Assembly (NCBI GenBank): GCA_025617745.1
Contig: CM046858.1
Coordinates: forward strand, 42,543,750 to 42,607,749
DNA from: Heliocidaris erythrogramma
Taxonomy: Eukaryota; Echinodermata; Echinoidea; Camarodonta; Echinometridae
Length of the DNA stretch: 64,000 nt
Direction: 5' to 3'
In this document: positions 1-11,827 of the stretch, one piece after another
Position numbering within the stretch: position 1 is the first letter of the stretch
How the letters are laid out: every line of letters starts with the position of its first letter
Notes under the pieces: model-generated
The model's database searches: none
What the model saw: only the letters and a program-made list of their open reading frames with translations
Told to the model about the DNA's origin: nothing
Translations under genes and position numbers: made by a program

Positions 1-2181
1 ACATAAAATCAACATTTTACAGCTCAGTATTGATAATTGTAGATGTTACTATATCAGTAGTTGATGGAAAAATAAGATAAGATATCATATTAATTGATAT
101 TGGAACAATGACGCCAATTTTCATGATTTATATACCATGAAAAATATCAATGCATTTATATTATGATATGTTTCTTTTTGTGATTTTTCTCACTAACTTA
201 AAAAAAGGTCAAAACATTCATATTATTAATATTATTATTATCATTAATATAATGATCATCATCATTTTCATTGTGACGTAATCTTTTCGGGCCAGGAGGG
301 TACCTCCTTATTATCTTCAATAGCTCCTTTATTCGAACAGAGATTTCACTGATTAGAGGACGGTGTTTCCATACACCATTCTTGAAAAGTAAGTCTGTGA
401 TTGATCAGGACAGAATATAGTTGGAAATAAGTAATAAACTTTAATGTGGAAGATGCTCAGGGTTGGGCAATAAAAGTTATCCATCAACAAAACGTAATTC
501 ATAAAAGATGTGAAAAAAATAATAGTCTTCACACACTAAGTTGATTTTAGTTGTATTTCGTGACCTTTTTTTCTTGTAGTATTTCTTAATACCACATATT
601 TGGTTGGGGTTTGTGGGTTGTATACGTAAACTGATCATATTAGTCTGATTTTTATATCAGTATTGGCCTTAAATTATTATTCTTGTAACTAATGTTTAAC
701 GTTTGTTATAATTTTCACAATTCTTGCTTTAGACTAAAGAAAACAATATAAAGCAAAATATTAACACATATTGTATATGAAATGAGTAACAGCTAAATCT
801 GACCTCACTCGTGTCAGTCATCCTAAAATGTGCTTTCATCTTTATCCTGTTGAGGGTAGTGTCCCGACTATAAAATACAATATGTTCAAGATATATTTAC
901 GGTCCGTCCCAGAAAAAAAATGAAATCAGAATACAAAGGCTTATTTTGAACAATCTATGATCTGTGAAAATACAATTATTTGTTTTTTCATAAAGTAGAA
1001 ATGATGCTTTCAAATGATACATTGATAGCATTAATCTATACATGTTTCACGGAGCGACATTGTTTTGAAAATGGAATGTACAAATCCATGTGCCAGATTT
1101 GGGTAAAACCGTGAAAACATTAATGTGCGAACATGACGTAAGGGAAATGCAAGATATGATACACAAAATTCCCATTATGTGATTACATGCATTCGATAAG
1201 AATTTACATATAACATGTTCCAGTGCACATTGTTGGGGTGGCAGGGGCGTACACCCCAAAATTTCCCCAAACAATTAAATATCCCTCGAGGGATGAAAGA
1301 GTGCCCTTCTTCTGATGCGATGGTAAAGGTGCCTATTCTGAGGTGGAAAATTGCCATAGTCTAATATTTTTCTGCATTGTGCACCCTTTATACCGTACTT
1401 TTCCATTTGAAGACAATGAAAGGTTCCCCTCGCGTTAATATTTGTAAAAAAATATCACCTTCACAGAAGGTTGCTGTTCTCTTTTGCAGGGGGTGGCAGG
1501 GGTGTACACCCTGCAATATCACCTTCTTTTTAAGAAGCTGCAGTGATATTAAGAAGTTGCAGTGATAAACAGTGCAAAATTGATGTTCATAACGATTGCA
1601 GGTACCATTTCAGCAAGCAGCATAATAATTATGTGCCTTTTGTTTGCCCCCATTACACAATCATCTCCATCATCTTTGATTGTCTGATGTGGGCGTTATC
1701 CTCACCCTCATTATTGAAAAAACACACATTAAAGCAATCATCTCATTGGTTTCCTTCGTGTCATTTTCACATGCGATCCTAACGTTTTCACGTTTTTAAC
1801 AAAATATGGCACAACTGGCATGCATGTACGGATGGACGCCATCAAGGTGTCATTTCAAAGAATAATACTTTTGTTTTATGGAAAATATATAATTATAGTC
1901 ATAGAGCACATAGTTTATTCACAATAACCTTCTGCTTTATGGTTTCGTTTTTTTCAGGGACCCACTATATTAATCTTTTATTTCATGCATTTTAATTTCA
2001 TGTTCAGCATTAATATACATACATGTATATTTGACTAACGGGTACATTAAGTCGACACGTATCAATGCAGTTTATTCCGTCATAATAGCGACCCCTACAT
2101 TAGGTAGACAGTTGGTACATTAGGTCGACAGTTGAACAAAGAAAAAGAACAAAAACTGTCCTCCTAATGTACCCATTAGTC

Positions 2182-2183
<2 letters not shown>
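1..2183. other. Non-coding AT-rich stretch
   Basis: No convincing gene is visible; the open frames are short and lack family resemblance. A motif reading 'ggtggcaggggygtacacc' appears twice (about 1218-1240 and 1492-1510), which suggests a dispersed repeat with an internal duplication. A short tandem duplication of 'aagctgcagtgata'-like sequence lies at 1532-1565. Around 2040-2180 the phrase 'ggtacattaggtcgacagtt' recurs in imperfect copies. Confidence 0.5.

Positions 2184-2184
<1 letters not shown>

Positions 2185-2245
<61 letters not shown>
2185..2245. repeat. (TA)n microsatellite
   Basis: About 30 uninterrupted TA units, followed by 'aatcaagaagg'. A second, shorter (AT)n tract lies at 2369-2399, so the two tracts bracket a perfect hairpin at 2284-2368. 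Confidence 0.95.
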
Positions 2246-2247
<2 letters not shown>

Positions 2248-2283
2248 CAAGAAGGTTCTGCGTCGGTGTGTTGAAATAGATAG

Positions 2284-2366
2284 CAAACAATTATGTTGAA
2301 ATAAAAACACCGCAAGACGTCTTGACGTTTTACGTCTTGCGGTGTTTTTATTTCAACATAATTGTT

Positions 2367-2368
<2 letters not shown>
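2284..2368. repeat. Perfect 37-bp inverted repeat (hairpin)
   Basis: The arm at 2284-2320 begins caaacaattatgttg and ends gcaagacgt. It is the exact reverse complement of 2332-2368, with an 11-nt loop between them. The right arm runs directly into an (AT)n tract. This could be a snap-back mobile element inserted into TA-rich DNA, or a fold-back duplication made during replication. No coding content is seen. Confidence 0.9.
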
Positions 2369-2399
<31 letters not shown>

Positions 2400-2402
<3 letters not shown>

Positions 2403-3580
2403 CTGTCACATGTCTCCTGTTGTCATGTCAGAAGGTTGAATAGTCCCAAATCTTTTAAATAAATGAACTATATCACGGACTTCGTTAGAACGATGCATAA
2501 TATGACAAAACTGACATTAGCAGAACAAAATTGTTGCATCATTCTGTTGACTGAAACATCAAATTTGAGTAGCCATGTTTGGACCCTTTTTCTTGCACCT
2601 ATTTTTGCGTTCTTAAAAAATAGCGAACATCAATGGCACAAGTCAAGAACAATTGCCTACGTCATATCGCTCTGTGTAAGCCAGTAATTCTAAACACATT
2701 TTGAAATAAACTTTGCAGAAGACTATTTTAAGAAAATAAAAAGCTTTATCATTTGGTACCAAATGACATATTATAGCGTTTATTCATCGTTTTAGTCAAA
2801 ATCTCTTGATTAATAGATCATGATACTTACCATTTACACGAAAACAATGACCAATCAACCAGCATTTTGCTCAAGACATGCGAAGGATAGAACGTGCTAG
2901 AACATCGTCTCATATCAATCGAATCCAGGTTCCACAGTCCAAAGTCACTATACATGCGAACTCATGAACAAAAAGACAGTAACCGTTGTAAAGGGAGGTA
3001 CGTGATTAATTCTGGAGGTAATTTGCATTTCATCATACAGATTATTCTCTAAAGCCAATGTCACTCACGCACCTATAATAAACACTTGACAACATTCTTT
3101 TCATTTTCCAAAGAGATGAGTTACTTTTGCAATTAAAAACTGTATCCCTATAATATCGTGAGGAATATTGTATGTTTTTTTTGTCGTTGTTTTTTGAGGT
3201 CTTAATTCGTTAAATGTTGTAATTTACGACAAAACTGAATCTTTTGTGCATGATGACTCACTGGTTCCAGATAGACTTAAAGCATTTTAGATTAAGTCTT
3301 TATGCTTAGCAAAAGTACGTAGACAATGGTAAATGCGAGCGAGCTTTGGAAAAACTTTTTAAAAAATTGTCCTCCTTCCTGTTATGATTTAGGGGCACTG
3401 CTCATTCTGGTATAATTTAGGGAATTATGCCCCTCCTACCCCTGCTCCACTGCCCCTCATTGTGCTGATATCAGTAGGGCAATCTATTATTATGAAGCCT
3501 CTTTGATTATTTTGAGCTAAGTATATATGGCTCTTTTGTGGACTTTAGGGCACAGTTTGTAAGCGACATCTGAGTATATA
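2400..3580. other. Non-coding stretch, nothing recognised
   Basis: AT-rich sequence without a supported gene. Only short random-looking frames are present, and no RNA gene or ordered repeat was recognised. Confidence 0.4.
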
Positions 3581-3599
3581 TGTACAATATATTAAATAT

Positions 3600-4060
3600 A
3601 TATAGGTATATATGTAGGGCACTTATGAGAAGACAAAAGAGGCACTTATCAATAGGGAAAATAATACTAATGTATTAGAATGAAAAATGGACACTGATCA
3701 GAAGTAAAAGGGGCACTTAATAAGAGGCATTTATCAGAGGTAACAAGGGCACTTCTCATAAGGAAAAAATGCACTATTCATGGAAAATGGGCACCAATCA
3801 GACGAAAACAGGGCACTTGTCGGATTTCAAAGCTTAAAAGCTTAAAAGGGGCACTTATCAGAAGGTGAAAGTGGCACGTATTAGAAAGAAGAAGGGGTAG
3901 TCAGACGAAGAAGAAGGGTCACTTATCAGAGGTGAAAAAGGGCACTTATAAGAAGGAAAAATTGTACTATTGGAACAGAAAATGGGCACTAATCAGACGA
4001 AAAACAAAGGGACAGATTTCAAAAGGGGCAGTAATGTCTGAGGTTAAAGGGGGCTCTTAT
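3600..4060. repeat. Degenerate tandem repeat, 'gggcacttatcagaagg' type
   Basis: Roughly 25-45 bp imperfect units built on 'gggcacttatcagaag' plus a purine-rich spacer (gaaaaaggg) recur through this stretch. A short related array lies at 10738-10850, just past the LINE. A purine-rich open frame at 3932-4183 falls mostly inside the array and is not a credible gene. Confidence 0.7.
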
Positions 4061-4679
4061 CAGGATACCGACTATTTTGACCATATTCTGATGTTGTTAC
4101 TTAAAAAATATACGGATTACTTGTTCTCTCTACGAGAAACCCGAGTTATTACCTGTCAACAAATTGCTCAAGAATGTCTTTAAGCTTAAGATGTACATGT
4201 TACTATTCGAATAGCATTATGTTTAATATTTAAATTACGCCATATTAAATATGTATGACCCATCAATTTTTACGATTTGTTCTCAACGCATGAATGTATT
4301 ACATTAGACAATAATTAGCCACAGCCCGTGGGACCAGCTGCATTCATTGCCTCTGAAAAATCGCGATTCCTATTATCCTGCCAGTTTGTAAGGTTATAAT
4401 CGCCCTAAAACAAGCGATAAACCACATATCGGGTATCCATTATTTTGTAGGGTAACCTCATTATGCAAAACAATTCTTCTGATGAGCCTTAATTAATGTA
4501 AATTTCTTACAGCAGGAAGAATTCCGTGTTTTCATTCTTTCTTTTGCTCTACAACTATCTGCCGTAAACTTATGCTACGCAGTTACTGGTTCAAACCTGC
4601 AACAAAGTCAGTACATAATGACCCCAAATTGACGGTATTATTATTCATAGTTGTGACATACCATACATTTATTCCGAGG

Positions 4680-4960
4680 TTAATGAATACACACTCTGAC
4701 CCGCGGTCTAGGGTACACATTGTGCTATGTGAACTGTCAACTAATGTAGAGTGCCGAAGTGCTGACGTCATATTTCGCTCGTCGTCCAAGTTGCTGGTTC
4801 CCAATTAATTGCGGAGCCTGCGCGTGGTGTTCGCCGCGACGGGAATGAGCAGGGCGGAGCGCATCACGTGAACATTATTTATTACATAACTGTGCGGAAC
4901 CAGCGGCCTTGACGACTTGACCAGTGTGACGTCGCACTTCGGTGCCTCTCCTTATATTCT
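4680..4960. promoter_or_regulatory. GC-richer island with CRE and E-box
   Basis: This patch is clearly more GC- and CpG-rich than its surroundings. It holds a full CRE palindrome TGACGTCA at 4763-4770, an E-box CACGTG at 4865-4870 and a half-CRE (tgacgtc) near 4927. It could be a promoter or enhancer. A start codon at about 4998 reading MSMPQT before a weak GT donor lies downstream but is not convincing. No gene is assigned. Confidence 0.3.
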
Positions 4961-5224
4961 TCCACTCGAATTGCCAGCGAATTCGTTTCCTCTCACCATG
5001 TCAATGCCCCAAACAGGTGCTACTAAAGTGTTCACACATGGTATTTAAAGGACAATCCAACCTTGGTAATAACTTGATTTGTATGCTGAGGGCGGAAGGG
5101 TGGGAGGAACGGGGTGATGGGGGTTTGAGGGGGGGGGGGGTCGGACGGGGGATGGGAGGGCTATGGATGTTTGAGGGATTGGCAATTTGGTGTGTCGATT
5201 GTGGCGGTCTTGTGGGCAACTCTC

Positions 5225-5500
5225 CCGTTTGTCGTATATACACAAAATTGTCATTAATATTCGGTTTTCTTTGAGGCGCATTTGCCCTCGCGGGGCGGTA
5301 CTCAAATATATTGCAGATGGCATGTTGTTATTATGTCCCCATTGGGGAAAAAGAACTTGCTGAGTATTTTATTTTGAAAAAAAAATAACATTTTAGTACA
5401 CGAAATTATCATCAATTCTCGGTTTTCACTGAGGCGCATTTGCCCTCGGGGCGGTATTCAAAATGTATTGCAGATAGCATATTGTTATGTTTCCATTAAA
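5225..5500. repeat. Direct duplication of about 170 bp
   Basis: Sequence around 5231-5335 (cggttttctttgaggcgcat, then a 'gccctcg..gggcggta' core and 'attgcagat') recurs at 5401-5490 with mismatches. The spacing is about 170 bp. This is a local tandem duplication without coding content. Confidence 0.7.
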
Positions 5501-6142
5501 AAAAATAAAAAAATAAAAAAATGGCTGAGTAATACATTTTGAAACAAATGATATTTTAGTAATTTTGTGTATCGGAGCAGGTGGGGGAGTTGTCCACAAC
5601 TTCGTCGCGCGGACATTACTTATTCAGCCGGTTTGAGATTCTCATAGGTGTGGTGATTGTGACTTTCACGATTTTCTTATTGCTTGTCCGATTTCGTTCG
5701 GGCTTTGGCCGGTCTGCTTCTCTGATTTTCCTATTTCCTCTTTCAAAGCAAGTTGCCATTAAGGTTGGATTTCCCTTTAATAATGGAGGTGTATACAACT
5801 AACATACTTTTACGTAAAGGGAGATATCACGCTATTGAATTACTATTACTATTATGTGGTACGCTCCGAATTGTTTCTTTTATACATTTCATAAAAGTAT
5901 TTACTCAAGAATTCGATTGCAGCCGATTAGGCTGACCTATGTACTTTTGTTGTTTCCCCTTCTCATCTTTGTCTATCTTCATGCTTTCTCACCTGTCTTT
6001 TTCTCTTTCTTCAACCTATTCTACGATTTCTCGCAACTATGCAGCACTCATACTTATTGTTCATGCATAAGCAATTGTTTGCTCAATTTACTATTTTACA
6101 GATTTCGTAATGACACGCCTGCTCTATGGCTTCGCTGAATAA

Positions 6143-6361
6143 CTTCCCTTCGAACATTTAGATGACACCGGATTGTATGAATTATTTTCGCGTGCGATCG
6201 ATTTTCACCCGTATTCTTCCAACGATTTGCTCTATGACAACCAGATTGTGAATGCTTTAAATTCTAAAGTAAATGAGTTACAATACATTGTAGATCCTAA
6301 TGACCCCTTATTAGAATTTGTAACGTCTAGATACTATACAGAAAATCAGTTTGTTAACACA
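6143..6361 (+). pseudogene. LINE ORF, N-terminal segment upstream of insertion
   Basis: Open frame 2 before the inserted element. It contains the conserved pre-endonuclease phrase of CR1-like ORF2 proteins, 'SRYYTENQFVNTL', a short acidic and asparagine-rich lead that normally precedes the endonuclease. A stop lies just upstream at 6140, so the true start may be lost or may lie at an internal codon. The frame is cut at 6362 by a TTAA-flanked fold-back element. Rejoining at one TTAA continues in frame into the endonuclease at 7630. Confidence 0.75.
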
Positions 6362-6365
6362 TTAA

Positions 6366-7625
6366 AGGAGAATGAAGGTCAAAACATTGTAATCAAGCGT
6401 TTACAAACTAAAATTGTACTTGTTTGAATGATCCAAACATGTCACAAATCTGATGTACCATATTTGAGTAAATTCAGTCTTAAAACATGGACTTGCGACG
6501 ATCTGGCACGGACATGGGCGCCGCCATGTTATGCGGAAAGTGACGAAATTGCGCTATAGTGTGTGATTGGCTGTTACCATTCATAGCTATCATTCAAAAT
6601 GATGTCTCTACAAAACGTGTAAAAAATATAATTTAAAGCGGATCTGTATCTAAAAATATTGAAAAACTGTAATTTACGTATTTAAAATGAAATAAAAATA
6701 GTGATAACAACAATACAATTAATTTTACACTGATCTTTAGATTATCAAATAGACCTGTTTCTTAATGTTTCAAATGTCACTATGAACATGGCGAACAAAG
6801 AAGCGGACAAAATATACAGCTCCTCATTGTACCTCCCACACTTGCTCTGGTAGACAATAGAACATCCCTCCACTGCTATTATGTAAAACTATATAGAACA
6901 GGTGTCACATGTATATTCACCTATTCTACTTATCTTATACAATAGCAATGAAGGGATGTTCTTTTGTTACCAGAACAATTGTGGAGGGTACAATGAGGAG
7001 CTGTATATTTTGTCTGCTTTCTTTGTCATCGTGTTCATAGTGTGTATGGATGTTTTTTTTTTTCTCCGAGGACCTAGTGATGAGTTATTCCATTCACCTA
7101 CTACTATAAATACACTTGAAATCCAGCTTGCATACATTAGTTGTTGCTACGTTGGGCATGCTCTGGTATGCAAGCTATGGAGTTGTCATTAGCAACCTTT
7201 GTCAAAAAGGTATGCATACAATTATCTGTAAACAGGTCTATTTGATAATCTAAAGATCAGTGTAAAATTAATTGTATTGTTGTTATCACTATTTTTATAT
7301 CATTTTAAATACGTAAATTACAGTTTTTCAATATTTTTAGATACAGATCTGCTTTAAATTATATTTTTTACACGTTTTGTAGAGACATCATTTTGAATGA
7401 TAGCTATGAATGGTAACAGCCAATCACACACTATAGCGCAATTTCGTCACTTTCCGCATAACATGGCGGCACCCATGTCCGTGCCAGATCGTCGCAAGTC
7501 CATGTTTTAAGATTGAATTTACTCATATATGGTACATCAGATTTTTTTTTGTTTGGATCATTCAAAAACAAGTACAATTTTAGTTTGTAAAAGCTTGATT
7601 ACAATAATTTGACTTTCATTCTCCT
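6366..7625. mobile_element. 1.26-kb TTAA-flanked fold-back DNA element
   Basis: TTAA is found on both sides (6362-6365 and 7626-7629). The termini are inverted: left AGGAGAATGAAGGTCAAAA, right ending in CATTCTCCT. Almost the whole element is palindromic. The outer arms (about 6366-6770 and 7230-7625) match over roughly 390 bp, and an inner pair (about 6778-6890 and 6945-7045) continues the hairpin. The right arm carries an unmatched stretch at about 7050-7228. No transposase frame is present, so it is non-autonomous. The TTAA duplication fits Kolobok- or piggyBac-type transposition. It sits inside the LINE reading frame. Confidence 0.9.
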
Positions 7626-7629
7626 TTAA

Positions 7630-8294
7630 ATCCACATCTTAAGGAATTCGCACTAGCACATTTTAACATTCGCAGCTTGAATAGGAATTCTGAACATCTT
7701 AAACTACTTCTAGAAAACCTCCGATTTAACCCATCAATTATTGGCCTGACAGAAACGTGGCTCACCGACATTCCAACTTCATTGCATCTTCTTCCCAATT
7801 ATGAATTAGTCACGAATAGTAGGGTCAATAAAATGGGGGGTGGAGTGGCCTTATACATCCATACAAAATACAATTACACGAAAATCAACGATTTGACGAC
7901 ATTGAATAACACAATGGAAACTCTTTTCATTGAAATCGACATAATGAGAAATAAGAACATCATAATTGGAGTAATTTACAGACCACCTCAATCCAATCCA
8001 AACGAGTTTACTACATATTTTAATGAAATGCTATCGCTTCCGATCCTAAAAGATAAACAATGTTTCATATTAGGAGACTTTAATATTAATCTATTGCATT
8101 CTCATTCTAATTCTGTATCCCAAGATTTTCTTGAAATAATATTAAGTAATTCTTTTGCCCCCCTAATAGTAAAACCGACTCGAATAGCGGAGCAATCAGC
8201 CACTCTAATAGACAATATTCTCACTAATGTTCAACCTCTCCCCGAATCCGGCATACTTCTATCTGATCTCACTGATCATTTTCCTGTTTTTTGA
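7630..8294 (+). pseudogene. LINE endonuclease domain (APE-like), ends at premature stop
   Basis: The endonuclease of the CR1/L2-like element. Motifs in order are HFNIRSLNRN, then LTETWLT (catalytic Glu), GGGVALYI, GVIYRPPQ, LGDFNINLL (Asp/Asn pair), SATLIDNI, and SDLTDHFPVF (the terminal Asp-His). Every catalytic block of the exonuclease/endonuclease/phosphatase fold is present. The frame ends at TGA 8292-8294, directly after the DHFP block. The next ORF resumes in the same frame, so this looks like a single nonsense change and not a domain boundary. Confidence 0.9.
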
Positions 8295-8297
8295 CAT

Positions 8298-10499
8298 ATG
8301 GACATGTCGAGTGATCACTCAAAATGTTCGTCACGAGAAAAAGTACGAATTATAAATGAACTGAATTTGTCCATGTTTAAAGAAGGTTTAATGAATGCTG
8401 ACTGGACAGCAGTATTTAACTCGACCGACGCTAACGAAGCGTTTAACGCTTTTATGAACATAATCATGTCGCACCTCAATGCACACATCCCCCTCCGTGA
8501 AAAGAATCGCTCCAGCTACAAAAAAGTACCGAGAGCGCCTTGGCTCACAAAATCCTTACTGAAATCAATCAACCGAAAAAATAACATGTTTTATAAATCA
8601 AAAACCCATCCATCACTAAAGAAAAAATATGAAAGCTATAGGAACATTCTTACTCGTATTCTCCGTCTAGAAAAAAAGAATTATTTTACAAATAAATTTA
8701 ATGAACATAAAAACGACATTAAACAAACATGGAAAATTATCAACAACGTACTGAATAAAGGCTCACCTAAAGCTCAGATCTCACAAATTGAACATAGCGG
8801 TTCTGTCATTTCTGAACCTAACCGTTTAGCCGAAATTTTTAACACATACTTTGCAAACATTGGAGAGAACTTGGCCAAAAACATTCCTCCTATAAATAAA
8901 TCATTTCTCAATTATCTGGATAACCCAGTCTCAAACACGATATTTTTCACTCCCGTCACTGTTTACGAAGTATTTAATATAATAAATGATTTACCAAATA
9001 AAAAAAGCCATGGCCACGATTCCCTAGACAACTGTATATTAAAACAAATAGTTTTTCAAATAGCAGAACCTCTAATGCACATTTTTAATCTGTCTCTAAA
9101 CTCAGGTATGGTTCCCATCAAAATGAAAACTGCAAAAGTTGTCCCTATTTTTAAAAAAGGAAATAAACTCAGCCTTAGTAATTACAGACCCATCTCACTC
9201 CTAACTTCACTATCAAAAATCCTTGAAAAAATTATATACAAACGTACAGTATCCTTTCTTAAAGACAACAATATTTTTTGCAATTTCCAATTTGGATTCA
9301 GAGAAAAACACAGCACTTCTCAAGCAGTCTTAACTCTTATTAACACAATAACCAGCGCCATCGATAAAGCATTACACACGGTTGGAGTCTTCCTGGACTT
9401 CTCCAAGGCCTTTGACACTATTGATCACACTATTTTATTATATAAATTATCCCACTACGGGATTAGAGGAAAGGCCTTGGAGTGGTTCAGGAACTACCTT
9501 TCTAATAGAAACCAATATGTATCACTCAACGGGCACAGTTCTTCTATAAAACCAGTAAATTGTGGAGTACCACAGGGATCTCTCCTTGGACCCTTGCTTT
9601 TTATCTTATATATCAATGACTTTTATAAATCTTCCTCCATTTTATCTTTCATATTGTTTGCTGACGATTCCAATCTCTTCTTTTCCCATCGAGACCCAGC
9701 AATTTTACTTTCAACAGTAAATTCGGAGCTGAAACGTGTTACGGATTGGATAAAAGCGAATAAGTTGTCTTTAAACCTAAATAAAACAAATTACATGCTC
9801 TTCAGCAATACTCTTCAATCCCTGCCTGGTAATATTCTTTTTGATAATATACCTATCGAAAAAGTGAAAACTACTAAATTCTTAGGTATAATAATTGACG
9901 ATAAGCTCTCTTGGAAACCACATACTGATAACTTGTCAAATTTGATTTCGCGAAACATAGGAGTAATTAATAAGTTGAAATATCAATTCCCATCCTTCAT
10001 TTTGTTGTCTCTTTACTTAACCTTATGTTTTCCACATCTTAATTATGGAATTCTAGCATGGGGCAACTCTACCGCGCAACAACTAAACAGATTACTATTA
10101 CTTCAAAAAAAGGCCATGAGGATTGTATCTCTCACAGGTTATCTCTCACATACTGACCAGCTCTTTCATAGTAATAAAGTTCTCAAAGTGTCTGACTTAT
10201 ACCTTTATAATCTGGGTCAATTTATGTTCCAACTAATAAATAATGAACTTCCGAATGCTCTCTCGGACCTTTTCACAACTAACAATACACTCCACAACTA
10301 CCCAACGAGACAATCAAACTTTTTCCATCTTCCACGCACGAGAACGCTCCTAGCACACAAAACATTCGTCTTTACAGGTCCCAAATTTTGGAACAGTCTC
10401 GATCCAGACCTTAAGGAAATAGAGAGACTGCACCATTTTAAAAAACAATTGAAATCTCTTTTGCTGAAACCTTATACTAGAATGCTGCATGGTTGCTGA
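8298..10499 (+). pseudogene. LINE reverse transcriptase ORF, 733 codons
   Basis: The continuation of the endonuclease frame. A linker region (residues about 1-225) precedes a reverse transcriptase with the motifs KVVPIFKKGNK, SNYRPISLLTSLSKILEK, FQFGFREKHSTSQA, FLDFSKAFDTIDH (first catalytic Asp), GVPQGSLLGPLLF, and FADD at residues 454-457 (the other two catalytic Asps). It ends with the family's C-terminal phrase GPKFWNSLDPDLK. The RT itself has no internal stop. The first Met is probably not a real start, because an upstream TGA separates it from the endonuclease. The intact motifs suggest a fairly young insertion. Confidence 0.92.
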
Positions 10500-11230
10500 T
10501 CTCGATCTGTACTTCGCTTCTCTCTTCTCCCTTCTCTCTTCTTTCTTCTCTATCTCTCTTTTCTTTTCTCTCTCTCTCTCTCTCCACACACACACTCTCT
10601 CTATCTCTCTTTCACTCTATAGCTACTTAATCTTTATATGTTTTCTTTTGTTTCCATCTGCTGATTCCCGTCCTTTCTTTGTTTCTTCTCATCTAAATCT
10701 CTCCATTTTACTTTCCAGCTCCTTTTATCGCGGTTAAAGGGGGCATTATCACAAGGTAAAAAGGGCACTTATTAGAAAGAAAAAGGGGTACTATACGAAG
10801 AAAAGGGGGCACTTATCAGCTATTGAAAGGGGCACTTTTGGGGTACTTGCAAAAGTGGGGGGGGGGGGGGGTATTGTGCCCCCCAGGAGTGCCACCACTG
10901 CCTCCTGTCGTTTTCATTTCACTTCGTTTCCATTTTTTTCCTCTCCTTTTTCTCATTCAATCACTAAATACCAAACTAACTGCATCCTTCATCCTTCTCT
11001 CCCCTATCACATATAACAGGTATCCCCCCTCTCTCTCTCTGTATCTCACTCACTCTCTCTATTTTTTTCTCTCTCTCAATCTCAATCTCTCTTTCTCTCT
11101 TTCTCTTCATCCGTCTTCCTTTTCTCCCTTTTCCCTCTCTTCCTGTTCATATAAGAACGTATGAGTCATTAATTCCCGGGTTTTTTTTCTCTCTCTCTCT
11201 CTCTCACACACTTTGTTCACCCAACTGTTT
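10500..11230 (+). repeat. CT-rich microsatellites with repeat fragment
   Basis: Polypyrimidine runs (tctctctctc) at about 10510-10620, 11020-11130 and 11185-11215 surround a fragment of the 'gggcacttatcag' repeat (10738-10850) and a G15 run at 10856. The open frames here are translations of CT repeats and are not genes. Confidence 0.85.
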
Positions 11231-11579
11231 TAATAATTTTACTTCATCATGAAGTCTATGTTGACATGGAACCAAACTTTTAATTTATCGACGTTATGGG
11301 CAAAACTCAGATGGCATGGTTCATATTAACGAGTCAAGAAAACAGATTAACACGTTTTTGAACATGGCAAGATGCCGGATTTCTTCATCTGGGCCTCTGG
11401 CGCGGAAACAACAAATCTGTACAATTTTACTTTCTGAAAAGTGCAAACTTCCATTTACATTTTCAAGAATTTCAGTGCATTTGAAAAAAACTTTTTCGCA
11501 TTTATCATGTTTTCCTGTCAATACCCATGTAGTAGAAAATATTGAGAAAAGAATCAAGGGAGGTAAGGACGGATATGAC

Positions 11580-11760
11580 TAAGACAGAGAGAGAAAGAAA
11601 TAGAGGGGAAGAGAGACGGTTGGGGTAAATGAAGGGAGAGAGGACAATATGAGGGCGCTTGTTGGTGTGTGTGCGTATGTGTATGTGTGGGTGTGCGCGC
11701 GCGTGTGTGTATGATGGTGTGTGTGTAAGAGAAGGGGGATGGAAGAGATCATGTGTGTTG
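11580..11760. repeat. GA and GT simple repeats
   Basis: Purine-rich 'gagagagaaagaaa' from 11583 is followed by a GT/GC-alternating tract at about 11665-11735 (gtgtgtgcgtatgtgtatg ... gcgcgcgtgtgtgt). The latter is a potential Z-DNA-forming stretch. Confidence 0.85.
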
Positions 11761-11827
11761 GTCTGTTTTTTTGCCTTTAATACAAACTTGACAGGTTCAG
11801 CTTAATGACCAATAAAAGACTCTTTAA

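Larger units (their letters stand above)
5575..10735 (+). mobile_element. CR1/L2-like LINE (Jockey superfamily), near full length, inactivated
   Basis: A non-LTR retrotransposon with an N-terminal apurinic-type endonuclease and a reverse transcriptase in one long frame (pieces listed separately). The start is approximate: a GC-richer leader runs from about 5575 to 6140, and the first open codons of the ORF begin at 6143. The 3' side passes into CT-rich microsatellite and a 'gggcacttattag' repeat at about 10735, with no clear poly(A). Two lesions are seen: a TTAA fold-back insertion at 6366-7625 and an in-frame TGA at 8292-8294. The same family is represented by a heavily deleted copy at 39.9-41.1 kb. 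Confidence 0.85.

Noticed and set aside
5001-5323. Overlapping frames of 80-110 codons on both strands
   Set aside because: The composition is driven by a G-rich tract (Gly/Arg or Pro/Ser), and no homologous motif is seen.
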